From UBA1494_A sp963973975 (GTDB lineage: Bacteria > Bacteroidota > Bacteroidia > Flavobacteriales_E > Vicingaceae), in assembly GCA_963973975.1 (NCBI GenBank), contig CAXBCF010000004.1, positions 1 through 64,000 of the forward strand: a DNA stretch of 64,000 nucleotides. Reading direction: 5' to 3'. Positions 52,219 to 61,529 of the stretch are shown here, piece after piece; within the stretch, counting starts at the first letter, position 1, and the number at the start of each line of letters is the position of its first letter. Made by a program: the position numbers and the translations under genes. Below the pieces are notes generated by a model, which was not told the origin of the DNA, searched no databases, and worked only from the letters and a program-made list of their open reading frames with translations.

Positions 52219-53841
52219 ATGTCAAACGCAATATTTAATCCTCCAGCTGCTATTAACGAACCAATTTTGTCGTATGCTCCTGGAAGTGAGGAGCGAGAAG
52301 AGCTTCAAAAAACTGTAGCTGCTTTTAAAGCAGAACAGAGAGATATTCCAATGTTTATTAACGGAAAAGAAGTCCGTACCAATATTAAAGTGAGCATGCA
52401 TCCACCTTATGAGCACAAACATTGTTTGGGGCATTATCACAAAGGTGATTCTTCGCATGTAAAACAAGCAGTCGATGCTGCACTTGCTGCAAAAGCAGCT
52501 TGGACTGATCTTCCTTGGGAACATAGAGCATCCGTATTTTTAAAAGCTGCAGAATTAATTGCAGGTCCGTACCGTCAAAAAATGAATGGAGCAACTATGT
52601 TGGCTCAATCTAAAAATGCTTTTCAAGCAGAAATTGATTCAGCTTGTGAGATCATTGACTTTTTTAGATTCAATGCAGAATACATGCGTCAGATTTACAC
52701 CGAACAACCAGAATCTTCAGAAGGTGTTTGGAACAGATTAGAATACCGCCCTTTAGAAGGGTTTATATTTGCGATAACTCCATTTAACTTTACCGCAATT
52801 GCCGGGAACTTACCTGCAAGCCCTGCAATGATGGGAAATACAGTTGTGTGGAAACCTGCTGACTCTCAAATTTATTCAGCTTGGGTTATTATGGAAGTTT
52901 TAAGAGAAGCAGGACTTCCTGATGGTGTGATTAATTTGGTTTATGTTGATGGACCAGATGCAGGAGAAGTGATTTTTAATCATCCAGATTTTGCTGGTTT
53001 GCATTTTACAGGCTCAACAGGTGTTTTTCAGAATTTATGGAAAACCATTGGAAACAACATCGAAAAGTATAAATCCTATCCGCGAATTGTTGGAGAAACT
53101 GGGGGAAAAGATTTTATTATCGCTCATGAATCTGCAAACCCAAGAGAAGTTGCAACTGCAATTACAAGAGGGTCGTTTGAATTTCAAGGTCAAAAATGTT
53201 CTGCAGCTAGTCGCGCATACATTCCTTCTTCTCTTTGGAATGAAATTAAAGGATATGTAATTGAAGATTTAAAATCCATAAAAATGGGTTCGCCTGAAGA
53301 TTTTAGCAATTTTGTGAATGCAGTAATTGATGAGAATGCATTTGATAAAATCACCAGATTCATTGACAATGCTAAAAGAGCTGATTCAGCTGAAGTTATT
53401 GCAGGTGGAAATTATGACAAATCAATTGGTTATTTTATAGAACCAACGGTTATTCTTGCCTCAGATCCGAAATACACTACAATGTGTGAAGAGATTTTTG
53501 GCCCTGTAATGACGATATATGTTTATGAAGAAAAAGATTTTGAAGCAACTTTAAAGTTAGTAGACGATAATTCTTATGCGCTTACGGGAGCTATTTTTGC
53601 AAAAGATCGTCATGTATTGAATCACATGTGTAGAGCATTGGTAAATGCAGCAGGAAATTTCTACATCAACGATAAACCAACCGGAGCTGTTGTTGGACAG
53701 CAACCTTTTGGTGGAGCTAGAAAGTCAGGCACCAATGATAAAGCCGGAGCAATGCAGAATTTAATGCGTTGGGTTTCTGCAAGAACAATTAAAGAAACAT
53801 TCGTTCCTGCCAAAGATTACCGTTATCCATTTTTAGGATAA
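52219..53841 (+). CDS. pruA: Delta-1-pyrroline-5-carboxylate dehydrogenase
   Basis: 540 residues. Aldehyde-dehydrogenase motifs: FAITPFNFTAIAGNLPASPA, HFTGSTGVFQNLW, catalytic Glu in IVGETGGKD, catalytic Cys in FQGQKCSAASRAYIP, and GPVMTIYVYEE. The N-terminal part (FINGKEVRTNIKVSMHPPYE) matches the monofunctional P5C dehydrogenase type. It oxidises P5C to glutamate in proline breakdown; proline dehydrogenase is not in the window. A terminator closes the gene. Confidence 0.95.
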   Translation: MSNAIFNPPAAINEPILSYAPGSEEREELQKTVAAFKAEQRDIPMFINGKEVRTNIKVSMHPPYEHKHCLGHYHKGDSSHVKQAVDAALAAKAAWTDLPWEHRASVFLKAAELIAGPYRQKMNGATMLAQSKNAFQAEIDSACEIIDFFRFNAEYMRQIYTEQPESSEGVWNRLEYRPLEGFIFAITPFNFTAIAGNLPASPAMMGNTVVWKPADSQIYSAWVIMEVLREAGLPDGVINLVYVDGPDAGEVIFNHPDFAGLHFTGSTGVFQNLWKTIGNNIEKYKSYPRIVGETGGKDFIIAHESANPREVATAITRGSFEFQGQKCSAASRAYIPSSLWNEIKGYVIEDLKSIKMGSPEDFSNFVNAVIDENAFDKITRFIDNAKRADSAEVIAGGNYDKSIGYFIEPTVILASDPKYTTMCEEIFGPVMTIYVYEEKDFEATLKLVDDNSYALTGAIFAKDRHVLNHMCRALVNAAGNFYINDKPTGAVVGQQPFGGARKSGTNDKAGAMQNLMRWVSARTIKETFVPAKDYRYPFLG

Positions 53842-53862
53842 GTTGATAATTGTATTTCTAAC

Positions 53863-53899
53863 AAAGGGCTGTTGATGTATTTTAGCAGCCCTTTTTTTT
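53863..53899 (+). terminator. Rho-independent terminator after pruA
   Basis: AAAGGGCTG (53863-53871) pairs with CAGCCCTTT (53886-53894), 22 nt after the pruA stop, continuing into a run of eight T. Confidence 0.88.
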
Positions 53900-53927
53900 A
53901 GCTCATTATTTTGTAGAACTTTATACT

Positions 53928-54227
53928 GTGAAAATTTCAACTAAAATTCCGCGTTTTCTCAAAAATAAATATGCCTTAGCTGGCATTATCTTCATAGCTT
54001 GGGTGAGTTTCTTTGATCAAAATAATTTGATCACTCAAGTGCAATATCGATTGGAATTGAATAAGTTGGAAGATGAAAGAAAATTTTATAACAAGGAGTT
54101 AGATCAAATACAAGCTGATTTAAAGGAGCTAAAAAGTAACCCTGCCTCACTAGAAAAATTTGCCCGCGAAAAGTACTTCATGAAAAAAGCGGATGAAGAG
54201 ATTTTCGTGATTGTGGAGGAGGAATGA
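53928..54227 (+). CDS. DivIC/FtsB-like septum formation protein
   Basis: 99 residues starting at GTG 53928 (MKISTKIPRFLKNKYALAGI...). One membrane helix (about 14-30) is followed by a coiled coil (QYRLELNKLEDERKFYNKEL) and a family-typical end (NPASLEKFAREKYFMKKADEEIF). This is the topology of DivIC/FtsB, a bitopic member of the divisome that pairs with FtsL. Not next to other division genes here, as is common in Bacteroidota. Confidence 0.88.
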   Translation: MKISTKIPRFLKNKYALAGIIFIAWVSFFDQNNLITQVQYRLELNKLEDERKFYNKELDQIQADLKELKSNPASLEKFAREKYFMKKADEEIFVIVEEE

Positions 54228-54288
54228 AAGGTATTTTTTGCTTAGAGTAATTTTTTTATATATTTAGCTTTTATAAAAGGCTTAAAAA

Positions 54289-55224
54289 ATGAAAAAATTT
54301 AAACATCTCATAGCAATAGCTGCAATGTTTCTATGCATATTCAATACAAAAGCGCAGGTAGATACTATTTTTTACGAAAATTTTGACACATTGCCATCTG
54401 CATGGCAAATGCTGCGCTCTAACATTCCTGTACAAAGTCCTCAGTTATTTCAGTTAGAAACTGTTGTTACAAGAAATCAAAGTTTTGGAGCTGCAACAGA
54501 TACAGTAGGCAATAGAACAGAGTCATACCTAACTAGCCCATTAATTGATATAAGAGGTTATGTAGAAGTTCAAATGAGTTTCGAGCAAATCTGCTACATA
54601 GAACCTTCTGACGCAGCAACGATTCAAATCTCTACAGATACTGGTGCTACATGGCAGCGTTTACCTTCATACTCTTACCTTGGCTCTAGCTTTTATGATT
54701 GGGGGCAAGGAGGCTTTAAGTTTACAAAGTTTAGTTCTCAATCAGTATGGCCTAACACTTTAAGCAATTTTGTTTATCAATCCAATACAACTGAATGGAT
54801 AAATGAAGAATTTACGTTAGACAGTATTCTGATGCAAAGTCCAACAGAAGCAATTATGTTGAGGTTAGCTTTAATAGATGATGTAACTGGTGCAATTGGT
54901 AGTACAGGTACTCATCGGTGGATTGTAGATGACTTTACTGTTATAGCTCAAAGAATTGTTGGTTTAAATAGTTCTGATGAACAAGCTGATTTAAAGCTGA
55001 ACCTCTACCCAAACCCTGCAAATGATTGGTTTTACATAGAAAATAATAATGCTGTAGGACTTGAAGTAAATTTAAGGGATGTAAAAGGGAAGTTAGTAGC
55101 AACTAAGTTTATTAATAGTGATAGAAAACAAAAAGTTGATATTTCTAATTTGAAATCGGGTATTTATTTTGTTGACGTTAGGTCAAAGCAAGCTACTAAA
55201 ACCTTTAAATTGATAAAGCATTAA
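54289..55224 (+). CDS. Small T9SS-secreted protein with a jelly-roll-like domain
   Basis: 311 residues. Signal peptide ending KAQ, then one globular domain (about 22-220): FYENFDTLPSAWQMLRSNIP, VGNRTESYLTSPLIDIRG, YDWGQGGFKFTKFSSQS, and TGTHRWIVDDFTVIAQR. The C-terminal sorting domain begins KLNLYPNPANDWFYIENN and ends FKLIKH, type A. The globular domain is nearly the same as the N-terminal domain of the gene at 56883 and is recognisable in the gene at 61530. Binding function not known. Confidence 0.88.
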   Translation: MKKFKHLIAIAAMFLCIFNTKAQVDTIFYENFDTLPSAWQMLRSNIPVQSPQLFQLETVVTRNQSFGAATDTVGNRTESYLTSPLIDIRGYVEVQMSFEQICYIEPSDAATIQISTDTGATWQRLPSYSYLGSSFYDWGQGGFKFTKFSSQSVWPNTLSNFVYQSNTTEWINEEFTLDSILMQSPTEAIMLRLALIDDVTGAIGSTGTHRWIVDDFTVIAQRIVGLNSSDEQADLKLNLYPNPANDWFYIENNNAVGLEVNLRDVKGKLVATKFINSDRKQKVDISNLKSGIYFVDVRSKQATKTFKLIKH

Positions 55225-55429
55225 AAAACTAACTATATAAATTTTTTGATTTTTAATTCAGGATTTGTAATTAAAATCAATTTTTCAATTGGAAATGAGT
55301 AGATTTTTTTTATTAACCACAAAGGAATCAAAGAATTGCGCCAAGTGAGCAAATGTTTGATTTTTGAATTTAATTAAATATTAATCAAAAACAGTCAACG
55401 CTATTTAGGGAAGTACAAAGTATAAATTT

Positions 55430-56692
55430 CTAAATTCTAAAGTCTTTCGCTGGCAATACCTTAGTACTTACCTCACCAAATCCAACACGAACTCCGTCTT
55501 TAGAAGCATGCCCTCTCATAATAATTGTGTCGTGGTCTTGAACAAATTTTCGTTCACTTCCATCCTCTAACTTGATAACTTGAGTTCCTTTCCATGAAAG
55601 TTCTAACATTGATCCATAAGAAGATTTAGTAGGGCCGCTGATCGTCCCTGAAGCATACATGTCGCCAGCTTTTATATTACAACCATTTACTGTATGGTGA
55701 GCCAGTTGTTGATTTTGGTTCCAATACATGTGTTTGTAATTGGATTGACATATTGTGCTAGCTGATTTTCCCTCAGGTTGAATGGCTACTTCTAAATTAA
55801 TATCAATGTTTTTATTGCCTTCGAATTTCAGGTATGGAAATACTTCGGGTTCTTGTTTTGGTCCTTCAACTCGAAAAGGTTCTAAAGCATCTAAGGTAAC
55901 AACCCAGGCCGAAATAGAAGATGCGAAGTTTTTAGCTAAAAACGGCCCTAATGGAACATATTCCCATTTTTGAATGTCTCTAGCCGACCAATCGTTGAAT
56001 AAAACCATTCCAAAAATATATTCTTCTGCTTCTTTGGTGCTAATTCTTTCTCCTAAAGCTTTTCCATCAAAGGTGATAAAAGCCATTTCCAATTCAAAGT
56101 CTAACAGTTTTGATGGCCCAAAAACAGGTGCTTCATCGTCTTTTGGTTTTTGTTGTCCCATTGGTCGATGAATTGGTTCTCCTGAGAGAATAATTGAAGA
56201 TGCTCTACCGTGATAGCCAACAGGGATGTATTTCCAATTCGGTAAAAGCGCATTGTCTGGATCTCTAAACATGGTTCCCACATTTGTTGCATGCTCAATG
56301 CTGGAGTAAAAGTCCGTGTAATCACCTATTTGAACAGGCAGTAGGTTTTCAATATTTTCTATAGGGATAAGTACTTTTTTAATTAAAGCTTGATTTGATT
56401 TTAATTCATCGTTGGTTGAATTAAATAAGTCAGTAATTCTATTTCTTAAACCACTTACTTTAGATTTCCCCTTTTTCATCATACTGTTGAGGTAATTAGA
56501 GTCAAAGTCGTTTGCTTCAAACCCTAAATCAGATAATAAAGCTGCATGGCTTAATTCTAATAAATCGATGGCATAATCGCCAATTCTACTGGCAACTCTT
56601 GGACTTTTATCAGATGATTTTATGATTCCAAAAGGAATGTTATAGATTGAAAAATCTGAATGTTCTTGAACTTCTACCCAACTTTTCTTCAT
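55430..56692 (-). CDS. fahA: Fumarylacetoacetase
   Basis: 420 residues. FAH motifs: YTDFYSSIEHATNVGTMFRD, GYHGRASSIILSGEPIHRP, LDFELEMAFITF, FNDWSARDIQKWEYVPLGPF, and MYASGTISGP. It hydrolyses fumarylacetoacetate, the last step of tyrosine breakdown. No other tyrosine genes are in the window. It lies inverted between two related T9SS genes. Confidence 0.95.
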   Translation of the reverse strand: MKKSWVEVQEHSDFSIYNIPFGIIKSSDKSPRVASRIGDYAIDLLELSHAALLSDLGFEANDFDSNYLNSMMKKGKSKVSGLRNRITDLFNSTNDELKSNQALIKKVLIPIENIENLLPVQIGDYTDFYSSIEHATNVGTMFRDPDNALLPNWKYIPVGYHGRASSIILSGEPIHRPMGQQKPKDDEAPVFGPSKLLDFELEMAFITFDGKALGERISTKEAEEYIFGMVLFNDWSARDIQKWEYVPLGPFLAKNFASSISAWVVTLDALEPFRVEGPKQEPEVFPYLKFEGNKNIDINLEVAIQPEGKSASTICQSNYKHMYWNQNQQLAHHTVNGCNIKAGDMYASGTISGPTKSSYGSMLELSWKGTQVIKLEDGSERKFVQDHDTIIMRGHASKDGVRVGFGEVSTKVLPAKDFRI

Positions 56693-56733
56693 ATTGGAAA
56701 TCTTAAATTTTTAAGCTTTGATTAATTTCTAAG

Positions 56734-56741
56734 CAAAATTA
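56734..56741 (-). promoter_or_regulatory. Promoter -7 box for fahA
   Basis: On the minus strand TAATTTTG, exact TAnnTTTG match, 41 nt before the ATG at 56692. No -33 TTTG at a normal distance. Confidence 0.4.
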
Positions 56742-56882
56742 AGAGAATGTTACCCTAAAAAAAATTAGATGCAACGAAAGTTGTAAAGATGTCGTCAAAA
56801 CAAAAGAAAAATATAATATTATTGTGCTGTTTAATTTCTATCATTAAATTAGCGCATTCGTTCATAATGTATTTAAAAGTAT

Positions 56883-59800
56883 ATGAAAAAGATTTTTTAC
56901 TCACTACTAGGTAGCTTTTTGTTATTATTATCAGTTGAAAGTATTAACGCTCAGCAAAACCCTGCAATCCAAACCTTGTTTTCAGAAGATTTTGATGATC
57001 AGCCGATTAACTGGCAGATGATTCGTTCTAACACTCCTGTTGCACGTCCTCAGTTTTTTCATTTAGAAACGATAGTTACAAAAGACAGAAGTTTTGGAGC
57101 AGCTGTAGATTCAGTGGGCGTTAGAACAGAGTCCTATTTAACTACCCCTTCAATTAATGTTGCAGGATTTACAAGTGTGGGTTTATCTTTTGATCATATT
57201 TGTTATATCGAGCAGTTTGATGATGCTACGGTTCAATATTCATTTGATAACGGAACAACATGGACTAGAATTCCACCTAGTTCATACGTCGGAAATCGTT
57301 TTTATGATTGGGGGCAGGGTGATTTTAAGTTTTCAAAATTTAGTTCTCCTTTATGGCCAAATAACATTAACAACTTTGTTTTTCAAGCCAATACAAGCGC
57401 ATGGGTGAGAGAAGATTTTGATTTAACACCTTTAATTACAGCGGCGCAGTCTACTTCCATTATGTTGAGGCTAGCTTTGATTGATGATGTAAACAGCCCG
57501 ATAGGTGGTACTGGAACACATCGCTGGTTTGTGGATAACTTTCGTGTCCTTGCTGCCGATTGTGAGGTAATTCCACCAACTGTTAGGTTATTAGAACCGC
57601 CAAGAAATTATCCTGCAAGATATGAGGGTCGAGTTTATTCAACCGGTCCTTATGATTTTGATGCTCAAATATTAGATGCTTCTCTGGTTGATACAGCTTA
57701 TGTGGTTGCAATATTGTTAAGAGATTTAGACAATTCAGGCTTTCCTCTTGATACATTAGTTGTTGACACTTTTCCTATGATTCGAAGACCAGGAAATAAC
57801 TTCGAAGGAAAGATTCCAAGAGTAATGGGAGCCTATACTGTTCAAGTTAGAGATACCATTGCCTGGAAAGTAGTAGGAGTAGATGCTAGTGATTGTGCTA
57901 ATTTAAATCAAGATCCGCCCTCAGGTTATTCTAAGTTTCAAGTAGTAAATAATTTACCCCCTTCATGCAACACACAGCCTATCTTTCGTTTTCCATATTA
58001 TGAAGATTTTAATGGATTTGAATTTCAAACAGGAAGGCCTGGTAATATTGGGGGAAGATGGGCTAATTTAACTGGTGATTTTCATGATTGGTGGGTCAAC
58101 AGTGGGCCTACAAAATCTAATCTAAGTACTGGGCCTTCTGATGATATTCCAGGTGGAGGGAAGTATCTTTATGTTGAGTCAGCTAAACCTGGGGGTACTG
58201 ACTCCTATAAAGACAGTACGGCTTCAATAGTGACTCCTTGCTTTGACTTAAATAGCGATTCGTTGCCTAATGGCTTGGTCCGTTTTTATTTAAATATGAA
58301 TACTTCTAGTATAGATGATGTTGTTACTGTTGATGTCTTTGACCCTACACCTCGTCCTGGTTTCCCAAATGGAAGATTTATTGAAAACATTATACCTCCA
58401 ATAACTGGTTTTAAAGGTAATAATTGGATTCCTTTCGAGTTTTCTACTTTCCCATATAGCAATACTGTTACACAATTTAGGTTTAATGCAACTCCTGGGA
58501 CAGATAATGGATTAGGAGATATGGCATTAGATTCTTTTAAAATAATTGAAGCTCCATTAATTGATGTCCGAATGAATTCGGTTAATTTGGGAGTTTATAA
58601 TCCTGAAAATGTAATCCAAACCATTAACGTTAATGTTCAAAATTTAAGTGTTCAAACTGTTGATGATATAAGATTCTATTACGAGTTGACGGAGTTAGAA
58701 GGGAATGTTGTTAGACCAGCTGTGGGACCAATTACATTGACAAATTTAAACCTTGAGCCTGGTGAGTCTAGAGATATTGATGTTACAGGATTAACTTATT
58801 CAGTTCCTTTTGGATTATATTCTGTAAAAGCATGGTTAGATTATGTTCCAGATTCTGTTTACCCTAACGATACTGCCTTTTCATTATCAAATGGTATATT
58901 TAATTTCCCAGTTGATTGCCGAAAAGACTTTTTTGACGATCGGAATCTATGGTTGACTTTTGCTGATGCAAATCCATTAAATAACAATTGGGAGCTCGGA
59001 ACACCAAACTTTGAACGAATTAATTCAGCTTATTCTGAACCAAATTCTTGGACAGTTTTGCTAAATCGGCCCTATACAGGTCAAGGAACAACTGTTAGAT
59101 TGATCTCACCATTTTTTGATTTTACAAACAAGAATGATGTTGTATTGTCGTTTTTAAACAACAGAAGTATCACTAAAACGAAAGATGGTGTTTTTATCGA
59201 ATATTCATTTGATCGTGGTGTGACTTGGAGTCTTTTGAATCAAAATATTGCAGATACTAAAATTAAAAGGTGGTATAGTTCTAGTCTTTCTGCCGGAGGT
59301 CTTGGAGGAACTCCAGTTTTTGCTGATACATCTAGTTGCTTTGCCAATACTTGGAATGGATGGTATGAAACAGAAATGCTGCTTCCAGATGTGATTGAGG
59401 ACGAACCTGAGGTTTTGTTTCGATTTAATTTCTTTGCAGAAAATGATGATGATGGAGATGATGGATTCAGCATGGATAACTTTTTAATATATCAACCTGA
59501 GCCTGTAGATCTTGAACCTCAGCATTTATTGTTGCCTACATCTGAATGTGATTTAAGAGTTAACGAACGTTTTAAAACAGTTGTAAAAAACAGAGGTACT
59601 CAAGACATCACTTCTTTTGACATAGAGTACAGAGTGTTTGATGTAAATAACCAAACTCTTGAAGTTAAAACAGAAACAATCAATAGAGCAATTGTTTCAA
59701 GAGACACTATACATGTTACTTCTACTCCAACTTTTGACATGTTTAGTTTTGGAGATTATGAAGTGGATATCATTACTAAAATAAATTCAGATGGCTGTAT

Positions 59801-61508
59801 AATCAATGATACACTTAGTAAAATGATTGAAAATATTGATGGTTGTAATTTTATTTTTGAAATGGTAGTCGACAAGAATTTTCGTCAATTGCCTTGTGAT
59901 TCAACCTTTTGGAGGTTTAACTACATTAATGGAGATAGAACGTACTCTACCGGAAAAGCATACAATGACCCTAATTACCCTATTGGTTTTGGGGCAAATA
60001 TTGCAGGTGATACTATAAAGGATATCCAAGTTTGTATTAAATCAGGTTCAACGGTACAGTTAGATTTAAATGATCGCGATACAATTATCAGAAACTACTC
60101 AATTATTGCTTTTGATGGAGAAGTTGATACAATAATACGATCTGGAATACAAGGTGGTCCTGACTCTCCAATACAAACATTTGATTGGGTTTGTCCTCCA
60201 AAAAGATCTGCTATGCCAACAACAATAATTGTGGATTCGTTTAAAGTAAGATTGCCATTACCTGATTTGTATTCTTTTGATGTAATTCTTTTGAATGATG
60301 GAACCGATAGTTTAGATAATGTTAATATTAATTTGGTTATTGATAATAATCCTGCTATTGTTCAAAAAGTTGATTTTGTGCCACCATTGAGATACAACAG
60401 AACTAAAAGAGTGCCTTTTCAAAAACAATTTTTAGGCCCAGGTCTTCATAATATAACAATTTATACCGACTTGCCCAACCAGCAAGCTGATTTGTTGCCG
60501 AGTAAAGATACTTTGAGAACAGTTGTTATAGTAATGGATACAGTTACAAATGAGGACATTGTTAATAATATCCCTCCTGGTGATTCAGTGGCAAGACCAT
60601 TTTACTATGGGCCTTTTTGTGATAATTTTGAAGGGAGTAATGTTGATATTGAATGGGTAAGATTAAACGCTCGTACTGCTAGTCAAATGGATATTTCTTG
60701 GGAATTAGGAATGCCTAGCCAAGCTAATGTAAATGGAACAACTAGTGGGATGAATGCATTTGCTACAGGTTTAACCGAAGATTATCCAAACTTAGATGAA
60801 TCAGCTTTGCTGTCACCTTTAATTTATCTTCAAAAAGATTCTTGTTACGAAATTAGTTTTATGCATAATTATTTTGTTGCAGATTCAATTCATGATGGAG
60901 GTACTTTTAGAGTAATTAGGGATCAAGATCTTGTAAATGGGCAATTCCAAGTTGGGAATTATTTAGGCGACACAGTAGGTGGAAATCAATCAGGTTGGTT
61001 TAATACCCTTCACATATTTTCTATTCCTGATAATAATCAAAATGCTGGTTGGAGAGGAACTTCAAGAGGTTGGAAGAAAGCGACTAATTCAATAAGTGGA
61101 AATAATGAGTTTGTTTCCTTCATGTGGCGTTTTGGAAGCGATGGATCTAAGAGAAGTGAAGGCTGGGCAGTAGATGATTTTTGTATTCAAAACATTGATC
61201 CACTTGTTTGTTTCCCTGTTGGGATTAACGAGGCTGAATTAGATAAAAACAGCATTTATTTAGGACAAAACATCCCTAATCCTGCAAGCTATTCTACTTC
61301 AATTCCATATTATTTACCGAAAGGAGGAGAAGTTCAATTTATTGTTGGAAACTTATTAGGTCAGATTGTTCATAGTGAGGTTTCAAATAAACCAATGGGT
61401 GAAGGAATGCTTGACTTAGATTTAAATAATTTGTCAAAAGGTGTTTATTTTTATTCGATGGTATTTGAAGGTCAAAGAATAACAAAGAAAATGATAATTA
61501 CGAAATAG
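56883..61508 (+). CDS. Large T9SS-secreted multidomain surface protein
   Basis: 1541 residues. Signal peptide ending NAQ. Residues about 25-225 are the same domain as in the 311-residue gene at 54289 (FSEDFDDQPINWQMIRSNTP, SYLTTPSINVAG, YDWGQGDFKFSKFSS). After an Ig-like stretch come a MAM-like domain (RFPYYEDFNGFEFQTGRPGN to GLGDMALDSFKI), CARDB-like regions, two further jelly-roll domains (FTNKNDVVLSFLNNRS; GWAVDDFCIQN) and the sorting domain (LGQNIPNPASYSTSIPYYLP, GVYFYSMVFEGQ, ITK). Type A T9SS cargo. Function likely adhesive or glycan-binding, by inference. TAAATTAG at 56845 is a near-match promoter box. Confidence 0.88.
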   Translation: MKKIFYSLLGSFLLLLSVESINAQQNPAIQTLFSEDFDDQPINWQMIRSNTPVARPQFFHLETIVTKDRSFGAAVDSVGVRTESYLTTPSINVAGFTSVGLSFDHICYIEQFDDATVQYSFDNGTTWTRIPPSSYVGNRFYDWGQGDFKFSKFSSPLWPNNINNFVFQANTSAWVREDFDLTPLITAAQSTSIMLRLALIDDVNSPIGGTGTHRWFVDNFRVLAADCEVIPPTVRLLEPPRNYPARYEGRVYSTGPYDFDAQILDASLVDTAYVVAILLRDLDNSGFPLDTLVVDTFPMIRRPGNNFEGKIPRVMGAYTVQVRDTIAWKVVGVDASDCANLNQDPPSGYSKFQVVNNLPPSCNTQPIFRFPYYEDFNGFEFQTGRPGNIGGRWANLTGDFHDWWVNSGPTKSNLSTGPSDDIPGGGKYLYVESAKPGGTDSYKDSTASIVTPCFDLNSDSLPNGLVRFYLNMNTSSIDDVVTVDVFDPTPRPGFPNGRFIENIIPPITGFKGNNWIPFEFSTFPYSNTVTQFRFNATPGTDNGLGDMALDSFKIIEAPLIDVRMNSVNLGVYNPENVIQTINVNVQNLSVQTVDDIRFYYELTELEGNVVRPAVGPITLTNLNLEPGESRDIDVTGLTYSVPFGLYSVKAWLDYVPDSVYPNDTAFSLSNGIFNFPVDCRKDFFDDRNLWLTFADANPLNNNWELGTPNFERINSAYSEPNSWTVLLNRPYTGQGTTVRLISPFFDFTNKNDVVLSFLNNRSITKTKDGVFIEYSFDRGVTWSLLNQNIADTKIKRWYSSSLSAGGLGGTPVFADTSSCFANTWNGWYETEMLLPDVIEDEPEVLFRFNFFAENDDDGDDGFSMDNFLIYQPEPVDLEPQHLLLPTSECDLRVNERFKTVVKNRGTQDITSFDIEYRVFDVNNQTLEVKTETINRAIVSRDTIHVTSTPTFDMFSFGDYEVDIITKINSDGCIINDTLSKMIENIDGCNFIFEMVVDKNFRQLPCDSTFWRFNYINGDRTYSTGKAYNDPNYPIGFGANIAGDTIKDIQVCIKSGSTVQLDLNDRDTIIRNYSIIAFDGEVDTIIRSGIQGGPDSPIQTFDWVCPPKRSAMPTTIIVDSFKVRLPLPDLYSFDVILLNDGTDSLDNVNINLVIDNNPAIVQKVDFVPPLRYNRTKRVPFQKQFLGPGLHNITIYTDLPNQQADLLPSKDTLRTVVIVMDTVTNEDIVNNIPPGDSVARPFYYGPFCDNFEGSNVDIEWVRLNARTASQMDISWELGMPSQANVNGTTSGMNAFATGLTEDYPNLDESALLSPLIYLQKDSCYEISFMHNYFVADSIHDGGTFRVIRDQDLVNGQFQVGNYLGDTVGGNQSGWFNTLHIFSIPDNNQNAGWRGTSRGWKKATNSISGNNEFVSFMWRFGSDGSKRSEGWAVDDFCIQNIDPLVCFPVGINEAELDKNSIYLGQNIPNPASYSTSIPYYLPKGGEVQFIVGNLLGQIVHSEVSNKPMGEGMLDLDLNNLSKGVYFYSMVFEGQRITKKMIITK

Positions 61509-61529
61509 CTGTAGCATTTTAATTTATAA

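Noticed and set aside
55361..55391. AT-only inverted repeat (TTTTTGA ... TCAAAAA) between convergent genes
   Set aside because: Could be a weak bidirectional terminator, but with almost no GC in the stem I cannot support it.
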